64,000 nucleotides of DNA, taken from NCBI RefSeq assembly GCF_000425885.1, contig NZ_AUEH01000001.1, positions 220,670 through 284,669 of the forward strand, given 5' to 3'. The notes below the pieces were generated by a model that searched no databases, was not told the origin of the DNA, and saw only the letters and a list, made by a program, of their open reading frames with translations. The DNA comes from Schleiferilactobacillus harbinensis DSM 16991. GTDB taxonomy: Bacteria; Bacillota; Bacilli; Lactobacillales; Lactobacillaceae. The position numbers and the translations under genes are program-made. Each line of letters begins with the position of its first letter. The first letter of the stretch is position 1. Positions 47,109 through 56,197 of this stretch are shown here, in pieces.

Positions 47109-47342
47109 TTATTGAGCAAGGACCTGCTGAATCGCATATTGTTTAATCCGTTTCATGCCTTTTCGGGTGTTAAGGAAGACGGTGCGCCGTTCAAAGTAGG
47201 GCTTCACAGTCCCATTTTCAAAGCCCGTCACGATACCACCCAAGGTCCGGTGGTCGATGGTCTTGATCTTGACCGGTGCCTCATTTTGCAGCGACTGGTC
47301 GAGAATAGTAGAAATTTCTTGAAGATCTTGACGATGTGCCAT
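47109..47342 (-). CDS. Small basic conserved hypothetical protein
   Basis: A 77-residue basic protein, predicted mixed alpha/beta (VKIKTIDHRTLGGIVTGFENG looks like two strands). ATG 47342 follows GGGTGGATGAGATT. The size and basic charge would fit a nucleic-acid-binding or ribosome-associated factor, but nothing specific supports this. It lies downstream of nothing obvious and has its own terminator. Confidence 0.55.
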   Translation of the reverse strand: MAHRQDLQEISTILDQSLQNEAPVKIKTIDHRTLGGIVTGFENGTVKPYFERRTVFLNTRKGMKRIKQYAIQQVLAQ

Positions 47343-47450
47343 AATCTCATCCACCCTTTCGAAACGATTGCAGTGCATCGGTGTAACCGATATCACTGTA
47401 GCTTTATTATACCACGCTGAGGGATGAGAATAGGGAAATCCAGCCCGGCT

Positions 47451-48635
47451 TTAGTCTTCCTTTACCGGGTCGCTTAACGATGTGACCAGGGCCTTGGGTT
47501 GTTTCCAATCCGGTTTGCCCCAGTACTGGAAGAAATCGACCCGCATCGCGCCGTTGTAAAGTTTCCGACGCTTCGTGGCCTTAGCCCCATACAGATTTTC
47601 GAAAGCCAGATCGCTGGTCAGAAAGTATTTGCTCCAGGTAGTCAGGGGCCGGAACACGTCGCCCATTTGTTTGTACAGCTCATGGACGCCAGCCGCATCA
47701 GAAAGCCGCTTCCCGTATGGCGGGTTGGCGACAATCACCCCGTTTGGCACACTGGTCTTGAAATCCTTGACGGCCAGCTGCTTGAAGCGAATGTCGTGCA
47801 GTACCCCCGCCTTCTGGGCGTTGGTGCGGGAGAGCTCGACCATGTTCTGGTCAATATCCTGGCCGAAAATCATCAGCGGATCATTCTTTTGGCCGGCCAC
47901 CGCTTGTTCTTTTTGGGCCGCAAATTCTTGGGGATCAAAGACTTGGAATTCTTCGAAGGCAAAGTGCCGCTGGATGCCGGGGGCAATATTTCGGGCCAGT
48001 AACGCCGCCTCAATGGGAATTGTGCCGCTCCCGCAGGTCGGGTCCAAAAACGGCATGTCTTCCGGGTGCCAGCGGGTCAACAGCACCAGCGCGGCCGCAA
48101 AATTTTCCTTCAACGGAGCGCCGGCGGATTCTGCCCGATATCCGCGCTTGAAGAGACTCTCACCAGTGGTATCCAGCGTGAGCCGGACCTCATCCTTGGT
48201 GATCCGCACATCAATGTGGTAGGTCGAGCCAGTTTCGGGCAGCCGCGTGCGCCGGTGGTAATAGGTGCTTAAGCGCTCCACGATGGCCTTTTTGGCGATA
48301 CTTTGAATATCAGGTTCACTGTGCAGCTTCGACTTGACCGCCTTGGCCGTGACCGGGAAATGGGCCGTCATCGGCAGCCAATCTTCCCACGGAAAGGCTT
48401 TGACACTTTCAAACAAGTCGTCAAAAGTCAGGGCCTTGAATTCTTTCAGCACGATCAAGATGCGATCTGCGCTGCGCAGCCAGAGATTGGTGCGGTAAAC
48501 GTCAGCCATGGTGCCTTCGAAAGCCACCCGGCCGGTTTCGTTGTGGGTCTGGTAGCCCATATCCATCAGTTCTCGGGCGGTGACGGCTTCGAAACCGCCG
48601 GCCATGGCGGCCATTAATTTGTATTTTATTGCCAT
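47451..48635 (-). CDS. THUMP-domain rRNA (guanine-N2) methyltransferase
   Basis: A 394-residue enzyme with an N-terminal THUMP RNA-binding domain (about 50-165) and a C-terminal Rossmann methyltransferase: FLDPTCGSGTIPIEAA (SAM loop) and NPPYGKRL (catalytic motif IV). It corresponds to the RlmL N-terminal methyltransferase module (YpsC of Bacillus) that modifies 23S rRNA G2445. In Firmicutes this gene commonly lies next to rnpB and gpsB, as here. Confidence 0.9.
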   Translation of the reverse strand: MAIKYKLMAAMAGGFEAVTARELMDMGYQTHNETGRVAFEGTMADVYRTNLWLRSADRILIVLKEFKALTFDDLFESVKAFPWEDWLPMTAHFPVTAKAVKSKLHSEPDIQSIAKKAIVERLSTYYHRRTRLPETGSTYHIDVRITKDEVRLTLDTTGESLFKRGYRAESAGAPLKENFAAALVLLTRWHPEDMPFLDPTCGSGTIPIEAALLARNIAPGIQRHFAFEEFQVFDPQEFAAQKEQAVAGQKNDPLMIFGQDIDQNMVELSRTNAQKAGVLHDIRFKQLAVKDFKTSVPNGVIVANPPYGKRLSDAAGVHELYKQMGDVFRPLTTWSKYFLTSDLAFENLYGAKATKRRKLYNGAMRVDFFQYWGKPDWKQPKALVTSLSDPVKED

Positions 48636-48755
48636 ATTTTTTTGTGTTTCTCCTCTGCTGGTTGATCGGTTTTTATTTAGTAGATTATTTATTCCTGGAT
48701 TAGGGTTGACGGCTTTTCAGCTTGCGGAGCACTTGGCACGGCGTTCGAAGAGGTG

Positions 48756-48835
48756 TCCTCCGCTTAAACGGGCTTCGGCCGACAGAAGCTAGGGCTCCTC
48801 CGCTTAAACGGGCTCAAGCGGCCAGAAGCTAGGGC
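48756..48835. repeat. Two-copy 40-bp tandem repeat
   Basis: TCCTCCGCTTAAACGGGCT starts at 48756 and again at 48796; each copy ends in AGAAGCTAGGGC. The middle of the unit differs (TCGGCCGAC against CAAGCGGCC). The second copy runs straight into the large inverted repeat. Confidence 0.85.
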
Positions 48836-48915
48836 GTAAGACAAAGCGGGCCAAAAACCTAAGGGCGGGTTTTCGGCCCGCTTTGTCTTACGCCTACGCT
48901 TCTGAGCGGCCGCTT
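48816..48915. repeat. Long inverted repeat (hairpin) downstream of rnpB
   Basis: A perfect 20-bp stem (48833-48852 with 48875-48894) around a 22-base loop. It is extended outward by AAGCGGCC and AGAAGC (48816-48829) pairing, with short bulges, to 48893-48915. The whole structure spans about 100 bases in a gene-free region of 338 bases between the methyltransferase gene and rnpB. It encodes no protein. It resembles palindromic intergenic repeat elements or a miniature mobile element. Confidence 0.85.
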
Positions 48916-48932
48916 TCGCCCTCTCTCTATAC

Positions 48933-48968
48933 AAAAAGCGACTGGCAGATCGCTCTGAACCAGTCGCT
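48933..48968 (-). terminator. Terminator of rnpB
   Basis: On the minus strand AGCGACTGG (48960-48968) pairs with CCAGTCGCT (48937-48945) and is followed by TTTTT. It begins a few bases after the predicted 3' end of the RNA. Confidence 0.9.
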
Positions 48969-48973
48969 GACAT

Positions 48974-49338
48974 GTGGTCTCTATAAGCCATGTTCCGTTC
49001 CAAGACGGGTGTCGGCCGTCTCTTCAGTAATCATCTATCTGCACCGAAGTGCTCCCATGTCCAGTTCAGTTCCCTCATGGGACGCCCCTACCAAAAAGTT
49101 TGGGTTACTCGCTCGCGGGGTTTACCCGTTCCAACCCGTCTGTTTCCAAACGGGATCGTCACTGTGGCACTTTCAAAGACCGCCGCATAGATCCGAGGAC
49201 CCTTAGCTTAAGTCTTGCCGTTACGCCGAAGCGTACCGCCGCTTATTGGGCGACGCACGAACACTACAGGCATCGCAGCCTGTGCGGGCATGGACTTTCC
49301 TCAGCCAAGCTAACTTGACCGCGATTACTCAAGACCAC
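48974..49338 (-). ncRNA. rnpB: RNase P RNA, class B
   Basis: The catalytic RNA of RNase P, which removes 5' leaders of tRNA precursors. On the minus strand it contains the universally conserved GAGGAAAGUCCAUGC near the 5' end, GAAAGUGCCACAGUGACG, GGAACGGGUAAACCCC, AGAUAGAUGAU and the 3' GAACAUGGCUUAUAG. The ends GUGGUCUU and AGACCAC pair with each other as helix P1. The layout is that of the Bacillus-type (class B) RNA, about 365 nucleotides. Promoter and terminator fit both ends. Confidence 0.96.
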
Positions 49339-49346
49339 GATTAATT

Positions 49347-49375
49347 ATCATACACCATTGGTATGCCGGTGTCCA
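49347..49375 (-). promoter_or_regulatory. Sigma-A promoter of rnpB
   Basis: On the minus strand TGGACA (49370-49375) and TATGAT (49347-49352) are 17 bases apart. Transcription would start at about 49340, matching the predicted RNA 5' end. Confidence 0.8.
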
Positions 49376-49381
49376 CTGGCT

Positions 49382-50182
49382 TTACTGCTGGGGTTGTTGC
49401 GGCCGATAGCCGTTGTTTTCACCATTGGCCGGCTGTTCCGGTCCGTTTTGGGGCGCTGGGTTGCTGGGACGCGGATTACCGTACGGGGCATTATTCGGTT
49501 GCGGGGCGGGCTGGCCGCCATTATTGGCTGCCGGACCGTAGTTGCGGTATTGCGTACCGCCGCCCTGATAGGGATTTGGTTCATTGCGGGGCGCCGCGGA
49601 CTGCTGCGGTTGACCGCTTTGCTGCTGAGTCGGCCGCGGTTGGCTGGACTCTTGAAACGGGCTGCCGCTGGCGAACGACGGTTCCGTGCTTGGTTTAGGT
49701 GCCGGACCATAACCCGCCGGCGCGGCCGATGGATTCGGCTGTTGCGGCTGCGGTGCGGAGAACCGCGGCGCCGTATAAGAGCGCGGCATACTCGGCGTGG
49801 TGTTGGCCTTGCTGGCACCAAAGACGTGCCGTTCCAAATTAGAGATCCGCTTCAAAATATCGTAATTTGAAACATTGCTGCCCGGATTAGCGGCACCGGC
49901 CACAGCCGGACCGCCCTGGGCATTCATCTGTTTCGTCAGTTCATCGATCCGGGACTTCAACCGGTTATTTTCCTGTTGAAAGGCCTTGATCTGCTCATTA
50001 TATGTTTCGTAGTCCTTGATGACGAGATCAAGATAATTGTCGACCTCTTCCACGTCATAACCGCGCATCTTATGACCAAAGTCTTGATTCACAATATCCG
50101 TCGGGGTCAGGTTCAACCGCCGGTTTTGCGGCGCATTGGTCCCGCCCTGCCCGGCTTGTGCTTGATTATTCCGATTATCCAT
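49382..50182 (-). CDS. gpsB: GpsB, cell division / elongation coordinator with long disordered tail
   Basis: A 266-residue protein. Residues about 25-95 form the GpsB/DivIVA N-terminal domain and coiled coil: [25 protein letters not shown] and [17 protein letters not shown]. GpsB links penicillin-binding proteins to division. A short helical segment ([14 protein letters not shown], about 120-135) matches the usual C-terminal trimerisation part. The remaining 130 residues are rich in Pro, Gln, Asn, Ser and Gly and probably disordered; typical GpsB is about 100-130 residues. GAGGTGGATAAGA precedes ATG 50182. pbp1A, a known partner type, is two genes away. Confidence 0.9.
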   Translation of the reverse strand: MDNRNNQAQAGQGGTNAPQNRRLNLTPTDIVNQDFGHKMRGYDVEEVDNYLDLVIKDYETYNEQIKAFQQENNRLKSRIDELTKQMNAQGGPAVAGAANPGSNVSNYDILKRISNLERHVFGASKANTTPSMPRSYTAPRFSAPQPQQPNPSAAPAGYGPAPKPSTEPSFASGSPFQESSQPRPTQQQSGQPQQSAAPRNEPNPYQGGGTQYRNYGPAANNGGQPAPQPNNAPYGNPRPSNPAPQNGPEQPANGENNGYRPQQPQQ

Positions 50183-50290
50183 TCTTATCCACCTCGTAAT
50201 TCAACTAAAAAACCCACAGCAAGTATGTTGTCCCTTTCAGTATAGCAAAGTGCCGGGGTGAGAGAAAGGCAACCGGGATTTCTTATGTCC

Positions 50291-50860
50291 TTATTCGTCC
50301 CATTGATCCGGCCGCTGGCTCTCCTCATACTCATTGGCGGCATCCTGCAATGTATAAAAATCGATTAATTCCAGCGGATAAGGCCGCGTTTCCTGGTATT
50401 TCGTTATAATGTCGTAATCGTATTTCGGCTTGCCCTCTTGCTCCGTATCGTAAATCAGGATGGCACCGTCGGTATGGCCCAGCATGAACTGCTGGTATGC
50501 CTGCAACTGGCGCCAGCTTTGGTAGGTCGCTGAGGTGACGCTAGCGGAAAAATCCGCCTGACTTTTCAGGGCCGCCAAATGGCCCTGATTTTCTTCGTTC
50601 CATTTCTGCCCGAAATCCGCAAATGGCAGCATCATTGCCGCTTTGGGCAAGCCAATGTCGGCTTTAATGGCCAGGGCGGTCTCCAAAGCCCACTGCTCGA
50701 CGCCCAGCTGGCCGCCGGTGATCACCCAGCGCAAGCCGTCGTCGACATACCGGCGCAGGGTACGATCTAATAAATACTTAATTACTTTGAGTTTCGGGTC
50801 CTGAGCGCCATAAACGCCGAGTTCATAGCTGCGGTAACCCGTGATCCACACACGTTCCAA
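50291..50860 (-). CDS. ypsA: YpsA-family SLOG protein (DUF1273)
   Basis: A 189-residue protein. RVWITGYRSYELGVY and WVITGGQLGVEQWALE are the hallmark nucleotide-binding segments of the SLOG fold. YpsA homologues affect cell division in Firmicutes. TTG 50860 is the likely start, aligning with the family N-terminus, although AGGAG lies 15 bases away; AAGGGAACGAGAG may also serve. Divergent from recU, as in Bacillus and Staphylococcus. Confidence 0.87.
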   Translation of the reverse strand: MERVWITGYRSYELGVYGAQDPKLKVIKYLLDRTLRRYVDDGLRWVITGGQLGVEQWALETALAIKADIGLPKAAMMLPFADFGQKWNEENQGHLAALKSQADFSASVTSATYQSWRQLQAYQQFMLGHTDGAILIYDTEQEGKPKYDYDIITKYQETRPYPLELIDFYTLQDAANEYEESQRPDQWDE

Positions 50861-50932
50861 ACTCTCGTTCCCTTCTCCTGTACAAATTATGCCCGCGACT
50901 TGGTATAATAAGCTCACAGGCAGGTGTTATCG

Positions 50933-51559
50933 ATGACGATCTCGTACCCTAATGGTAAGAAATATCTCGCGCCAGCGCAAGATTCTCCGACGCCGGTGAA
51001 AAAAAACGAGAATGACCATGTAATTTTCGGCAAACGGGGCATGCGGCTGGAGGACGCGATCAATGAAAGCAACGACTATTATCGCGTTCATGATCAAGCT
51101 GTGGTGTATAAGAAACCCACGCCCGTGCAAATTGTGCATGTGGATTATCCCGCCCGTTCCCAAGCCGTGATCAAAGAAGCCTATTTCCGCACACCCTCCA
51201 CCACCGATTACAACGGGGTGTATCGCGGCTACTATCTGGACTTCGAAGCCAAACAAACCAAGAATAAACAGTCCTTTCCCTTGAAGAACTACCACCAGCA
51301 CCAGATCGATCATTTTCGCCGGTGCTTGGCCCAAGACGGCATCTGCTTTACGCTGATGCAGTTTGCGGATCCTGAGACGGTCTATCTCTTTCCGGCGACG
51401 ACGCTGCTGGCTTACTGGGACCAGTATCAAGGCCGGCACTCGATTCCGCGCAAAGAAGTCGCTGCCGCCGGGTTTGAGCTGACTGTCGGCTTTGCCCCGC
51501 CAATTCCCTATCTTGACGCTGTGGATGCTCTGATTACCCGGACAGAAGCACAAAAATAA
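50933..51559 (+). CDS. recU: RecU Holliday junction resolvase
   Basis: A 208-residue resolvase: GKRGMRLEDAINESNDYY (N-terminal helix), the nuclease core PSTTDYNGVYRGYYLDFEAKQTK with the D-x-E-x-K metal site, and FPLKNYHQHQIDH. It cleaves Holliday junctions during recombination and repair. ATG 50933 with AGGTG five bases upstream is chosen over GTG 50924. It is followed by pbp1A at 16 bases, the conserved recU-pbp1 operon. Confidence 0.93.
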   Translation: MTISYPNGKKYLAPAQDSPTPVKKNENDHVIFGKRGMRLEDAINESNDYYRVHDQAVVYKKPTPVQIVHVDYPARSQAVIKEAYFRTPSTTDYNGVYRGYYLDFEAKQTKNKQSFPLKNYHQHQIDHFRRCLAQDGICFTLMQFADPETVYLFPATTLLAYWDQYQGRHSIPRKEVAAAGFELTVGFAPPIPYLDAVDALITRTEAQK

Positions 51560-51575
51560 AGGAACGATAAATTAG

Positions 51576-53891
51576 ATGAGTGATAAAGAACAACCTGAAT
51601 TACGGCGGCAGCACCAGCCGAAAAAACGGCATCCGATCCGCCGCTTTTTCAAGTGGCTGGCAATTCTTTTGGTCACCGTGCTGCTGGCCGGCACGGCGCT
51701 TTTTGCGTACTACGCGAAGGACGCCCCGGCCATTACCCAAGATGATCTGCAAAGCGGCGGCTCCTCCATCATTTACGGCGCTGATGGCAAGCAGCTCACC
51801 CGCTTGGGCAGTCAAAACCGGACTTACGTCACCGGAGATAAGATTCCCCAGCAATTGAAGGATGCCGTGGTGTCCATCGAGGATCGCCGTTTCTACCAGG
51901 AATTTCTGGGCGTGGATCCCCTGCGAATCGCCTCCGCCTTCGTCAACAACGTGACCACCGATTCGCTCCAGGGCGGCAGTACCATTACCCAGCAGTTAGT
52001 CAAATTGACCGTTTTCTCCACTAAAGCATCAGATCAGACGTTGCGGCGCAAGGCCCAGGAAGCCTGGCTGTCTTTCAAAGTGACCCGGGATTATTCGAAG
52101 GATCAGGTGCTGGAATTCTACATTAACAAAGTGTACATGGGCAATGGCATTTATGGTATGGCCACCGCGGCGAAATATTATTTCAATAAGGACTTGAGCC
52201 AGCTGTCCATCGCCCAGACTGCTACCCTGGCCGGCATGCCCCAGGCGCCGGAGTCCTATGATCCATACAAGGACCCCAGTAAGGCGACCAACCGCCGCAA
52301 TCAGGTGCTGAATGCCATGGTGACTAATAAGAAAATCACCGCCCAGCAAGGCGCCGCGGCGAAGGCCACGGCCATCACTGATGGCTTGCAGCCGAAGGAA
52401 AGCCACCAAAGCAACGATACCACGGATTTAGTGCTGGACCCGTATTTGAAGCAGGTCATTGATGACGTCAAGGCCAAGGGCTATAACCCCTACATCGATA
52501 ATCTGAAGATTTATACCAATGTGGATTATGATGTCCAGAAACAGCTTTATGATTTGGCCAACGCGGATGGCGGAGTATTTACCAACAATCTAATGCAAAC
52601 CGGGGTGGCCATTACCAATCCGAACAACGGCCAGGTGGTGGCGATGCTTGGCGGACGGAAACTCGGCAATGTGCGCCTGGCCTTGAACCGAGCCGTCACC
52701 GCGGACCGGAGCAATGGCTCAACGATGAAGCCGATCATGGATTACGGACCGGCAATTGAATATCTGAATTGGCCAACCAGCGAACCGGTATCCGATACCG
52801 CCTACACCTATCCGGGGACGGACATTCAATTGTACGATTGGGACCGCCAGTACATGGGTCAAATGACCATGCGTCAGGCGTTGGTCCAATCCCGGAATGT
52901 GCCGGCAATTCGGACGCTGGAGAAAGTCGGTCTATCCCGGGCATCTACCTTTGCCAGCGGTTTAGGCATCAAGATTCCCAGCACGGCCGGTCTATCCGTC
53001 GGCATCGGCAGCGACGTTTCTCCGCTTCAACTTGCTTCTGCTTACAGTGCCTTCAGCAATGGCGGCACTTACTACGAACCGCAGTACGTCAATAAAATCA
53101 CGACGGCCGACGGCGTGGACCATACGTATTCTGCCGCCCACCGCCAGGCTATGAAGGCCAGCACGGCATACATGATCACTGATATGCTCAAGGGCGTCTT
53201 CACTAGCGGCACGGCCACTGCGGCCAATATCAGCGGCCTCTATCAAGCCGGCAAGACCGGGACTACCGACTACGACAGCACGACTCTGGCCAATAATTCC
53301 GCATTGAATAATACCGTGCGGGATTCTTGGATGGCCGGCTACACCCGCCACTTCTCTGTCGCCATTTGGACCGGATATGATCAGGCTAATAAACGCGGCC
53401 TCGCCGGCAGTGAACAAAACACGGCGATCCTCTTCTATCGCCAGATCATGAGTTATCTGGCTGAAAAGCAGACCAACACCGATTGGAAGAAACCCAGTGA
53501 TGTCGTCCGCTCTGGTCAGGAACTCTACATCCGCGGGACCCAACCAGCGGCCACTGTGACACCGGGGTCTTCCTCCAGTTCGGAAAGCCAGCGTAATGAC
53601 GGTTCCGCCGCTGAAGATGGGTCAGCCCAGAACAGTTCCAGCAGCAGCGCATCGTCCGGCACTGGTCCGGGGGCAGAATCGTCGGCCTCCAGCAGTACGA
53701 CTGAGAACCAGCCCGGAACGGGCACCGGTACGGATCAAGGACAAGACGGTACCGGCACCGGTACCGACCAAGGTCAGGGCGGCGCAGCCAGTTCGTCGAG
53801 CACCAATACCGGTGGAACAGGCGGTACGACCACCCCGCCGGCTGAAAGCAGCAGTAACAGTAATAATCAAGGCGGCGGACAAACGCCGTAA
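51576..53891 (+). CDS. pbp1A: Class A penicillin-binding protein 1A
   Basis: A 771-residue bifunctional peptidoglycan synthase: cytoplasmic basic N-terminus, membrane segment about 25-47, glycosyltransferase domain (catalytic E102 in SIEDRRFY; GGSTITQQLVK) and transpeptidase domain with S382-T-M-K, S-R-N and K560-T-G. The last 110 residues are an extracellular low-complexity tail of Ser, Gly, Thr, Gln, with two GTGTDQGQ-type repeats. It polymerises and crosslinks wall peptidoglycan and is often coupled to GpsB. Confidence 0.95.
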   Translation: MSDKEQPELRRQHQPKKRHPIRRFFKWLAILLVTVLLAGTALFAYYAKDAPAITQDDLQSGGSSIIYGADGKQLTRLGSQNRTYVTGDKIPQQLKDAVVSIEDRRFYQEFLGVDPLRIASAFVNNVTTDSLQGGSTITQQLVKLTVFSTKASDQTLRRKAQEAWLSFKVTRDYSKDQVLEFYINKVYMGNGIYGMATAAKYYFNKDLSQLSIAQTATLAGMPQAPESYDPYKDPSKATNRRNQVLNAMVTNKKITAQQGAAAKATAITDGLQPKESHQSNDTTDLVLDPYLKQVIDDVKAKGYNPYIDNLKIYTNVDYDVQKQLYDLANADGGVFTNNLMQTGVAITNPNNGQVVAMLGGRKLGNVRLALNRAVTADRSNGSTMKPIMDYGPAIEYLNWPTSEPVSDTAYTYPGTDIQLYDWDRQYMGQMTMRQALVQSRNVPAIRTLEKVGLSRASTFASGLGIKIPSTAGLSVGIGSDVSPLQLASAYSAFSNGGTYYEPQYVNKITTADGVDHTYSAAHRQAMKASTAYMITDMLKGVFTSGTATAANISGLYQAGKTGTTDYDSTTLANNSALNNTVRDSWMAGYTRHFSVAIWTGYDQANKRGLAGSEQNTAILFYRQIMSYLAEKQTNTDWKKPSDVVRSGQELYIRGTQPAATVTPGSSSSSESQRNDGSAAEDGSAQNSSSSSASSGTGPGAESSASSSTTENQPGTGTGTDQGQDGTGTGTDQGQGGAASSSSTNTGGTGGTTTPPAESSSNSNNQGGGQTP

Positions 53892-53894
53892 GTG

Positions 53895-53918
53895 TTAATA
53901 TAATACGTATTATATTAA
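53895..53918. repeat. Perfect 24-bp AT-rich palindrome
   Basis: TTAATATAATAC (53895-53906) is followed immediately by its exact reverse complement GTATTATATTAA. It starts four bases after the pbp1A stop, upstream of a separate terminator-like hairpin. It may be an operator or a cruciform-type site; no gene start lies close by. Confidence 0.85.
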
Positions 53919-53919
53919 A

Positions 53920-53965
53920 AGACCGGTCGGTATCCGTGTTCACAATGAACATGGGATAACGGCCG
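53920..53965. terminator. Terminator-like hairpin between pbp1A and the GH65 gene
   Basis: GACCGG-TCGGTATCC pairs with GGATAACGGCCGGTTC around GTGTTCACAATGAACATG, which itself can form a small hairpin (TGTTCA with TGAACA). It separates the convergent genes. Confidence 0.65.
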
Positions 53966-53979
53966 GTTCTCTATATCGT

Positions 53980-56130
53980 CTAAGACACCAATGTCTGATG
54001 CCCATCAATTACGACGTTGGTTGGTGCACCAAACTCCAAACTGGCCGTCGTAGTCCCGTGGGTCAGCGTAAATTTCAGTACCCGCTCATGATAATTAATG
54101 ATAAAGACCAACGATTCCCACTGCTCCGGCAGATGGTTGGTCACAGATAACTGTGCGCCGGTGTATTTCACGCCGGCAAACCCGGTGATGATCGACAACC
54201 AGCTGCCGCCAAGGTTCGCGAGATGCAGCCCGTCGGCGGCGTTCCCTTGCAGATCAACCAGATCCATGCGGGCAGTGTCGGTAAAGTAAGCATACGCCTT
54301 GCCGGCCATGCCCAGCCGTGCGGCGACAGCACTGAAGATGGCTCGGGACAAGGATGAATCATGGGTCGTTACAGGCTCATAGTATGCATAATCGCGCTGG
54401 GTCTGACTATCGCTGATGCTGTCCGGGAACAAGTAATCCGCCAGCAGCGTATCGGCCTGCTTGTTGACCTGATAGCGATAAATGGTCAGCGGGTGGAAAT
54501 GCAGCAGCAGCGGGTATTTGTCCTTCGGCGTTGTTGCAAACGGCCAGCGCGGCTTTTTGAGGAAGCTGTCGTCCTGGGGATGGATCTTGAGGGCGTCATC
54601 GACGGGCAGATAGATGCCCTTGGCGATGCGGGCTAACTCGGTCAGATCGCTTTCAGTGACCCCGAGCGGGATCGCTTGGCCGGCTTTTTCAAACGCCCGG
54701 GCCACCGCCACCACGAGTTGCAGGTTGTGCTGGGCAATTTTATTCGTGTAGAAATTATTGTCGACGATGGCTGTGTACTCATCAGGTCCGGTGACGTCAA
54801 AGAAGCCAAAATAGCTTTCTCCGCGAACAGTGAACCATGACCCGAAGCTTGCCCAGAACTTTGCTGTTTCAAGGAGCATCTCGAAACCCATGTCTCTCAT
54901 GAAAGCAAAGTCTCTCGTCGCCGCAAAATACTGGCCAATGGCATAGGCAATATCGCCGTTGATGTGATATTGAGCCGTGCCGGCAGGATAGTAGGCACTC
55001 GCTTCTTCCCCATTGATCGTGCGCCAGGCGAATAAAGCACCGTGATCAACACCGAGTTCGCGCGCCCGTTTTTTAGCCGCTGGCAGCACATGATAGCGGT
55101 ACGCCAGCAAACTGCGGGCAATGGTCGGATTAGTCAACGTGAAATACGGCAGCATGTACATTTCCGTATCCCAAAAGTAGTGACCCTCATAGCCGGTGCC
55201 GCTGACTCCTTTGGCCGCGATATTCGTCAGACCGTCCCGGCCAGCGGAAGCGTTCAGTTGAAAAAGGTTGTAGTGAATACCCTGAGCAAGCGCGTCATCC
55301 CCCGTGATTTCCACATTTCCGTTCGCCCAGGTCTTGTTCCAATAGGTTTGGGCATCTTCGGCCAGGATGTCAAATGATTCAGGCAGAGCAAGCTCCGGAT
55401 ACGCAGCTGCCGCATCCACGATCGGTCCGACTGCTGCCAGAACGTCAAACGAGCTGCTGATGCTTTCGTCGAGGGTCAGTTCCCATTTCGCGGGCGCGTC
55501 GATTTTTATCCCCGTCTGGAGTTGGCTTCGGTCAGTAGTGACAACAACTTGCTGTCCGTTTTCGTTGGCACTGTGCGTAAAATTCAAGGTTTGCACACTG
55601 CGGGCCAGGCGCGGATCATCGGATTGGGTGTCCGCCGCATCCAACCATAGTTGTTTTGCCATCCGGACTGGTCCGGAAAAGTTCAGGGCGGTTAAAGTGT
55701 ATCGAAAAGCCGCCGCCTGCTGCCGGTGTTGGCCAAGAATCGCCTGCAGGGTCAAACGAATCCGATGGCTGCTGGGGCTGATCAGAGTACTCTCCGTCGT
55801 CATGATACCGGTTTTCAGATTCAGTGTTTGACTAATCAGCTGCTCAGTCGCAAAGAACTGGCCGTCTCCTTCCGCAATCTGGATGCTGCGCAAATCCGGC
55901 AGATTAATGATCGTTTGATGATTCTTGGCGTAGCCGTAAGCCTGTTCGCCGTAAATGATCGGGCTGCTTTCGTAAAAGCCGTTGATGACCGTACCGCCGT
56001 TATGGGTCGGCTTGAGCGGATCGGTGGCGCGGGAACCGAAATGACCGTTGCCGATTGAAAAAATAGTTTCCAGATATTTGGGATCCCGGTTCTTTAAGTC
56101 GTCAAGTTGTAATTTGTATGGATCAAACAT
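53980..56130 (-). CDS. Glycoside hydrolase family 65 disaccharide phosphorylase
   Basis: A 716-residue GH65 protein with the N-terminal beta-sandwich (about 1-250) and (alpha/alpha)6 barrel. The catalytic acid is E451 (TGPDEYTA); GYEGHYFWDTEMYMLPY and the later HDSSLSRAI are the phosphate and substrate loop regions. The family phosphorolyses maltose, trehalose, kojibiose or nigerose to beta-glucose 1-phosphate; which one is not clear. No beta-phosphoglucomutase or sugar transporter gene is adjacent, which is unusual for a maltose phosphorylase locus. It lies 67 bases downstream of the pyruvate-kinase-like gene, probably in the same transcript. Confidence 0.88.
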   Translation of the reverse strand: MFDPYKLQLDDLKNRDPKYLETIFSIGNGHFGSRATDPLKPTHNGGTVINGFYESSPIIYGEQAYGYAKNHQTIINLPDLRSIQIAEGDGQFFATEQLISQTLNLKTGIMTTESTLISPSSHRIRLTLQAILGQHRQQAAAFRYTLTALNFSGPVRMAKQLWLDAADTQSDDPRLARSVQTLNFTHSANENGQQVVVTTDRSQLQTGIKIDAPAKWELTLDESISSSFDVLAAVGPIVDAAAAYPELALPESFDILAEDAQTYWNKTWANGNVEITGDDALAQGIHYNLFQLNASAGRDGLTNIAAKGVSGTGYEGHYFWDTEMYMLPYFTLTNPTIARSLLAYRYHVLPAAKKRARELGVDHGALFAWRTINGEEASAYYPAGTAQYHINGDIAYAIGQYFAATRDFAFMRDMGFEMLLETAKFWASFGSWFTVRGESYFGFFDVTGPDEYTAIVDNNFYTNKIAQHNLQLVVAVARAFEKAGQAIPLGVTESDLTELARIAKGIYLPVDDALKIHPQDDSFLKKPRWPFATTPKDKYPLLLHFHPLTIYRYQVNKQADTLLADYLFPDSISDSQTQRDYAYYEPVTTHDSSLSRAIFSAVAARLGMAGKAYAYFTDTARMDLVDLQGNAADGLHLANLGGSWLSIITGFAGVKYTGAQLSVTNHLPEQWESLVFIINYHERVLKFTLTHGTTTASLEFGAPTNVVIDGHQTLVS

Positions 56131-56197
56131 AATTTTCTCCCTTCGAGATGGTTAGAGCATCGGGTTGTCAGAGTGCGGCGTCCGGATGGTGGGAGAA

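Noticed and set aside
48756..48835. Possible CRISPR or satellite array
   Set aside because: Only two copies, no spacer of constant length and no cas genes nearby.
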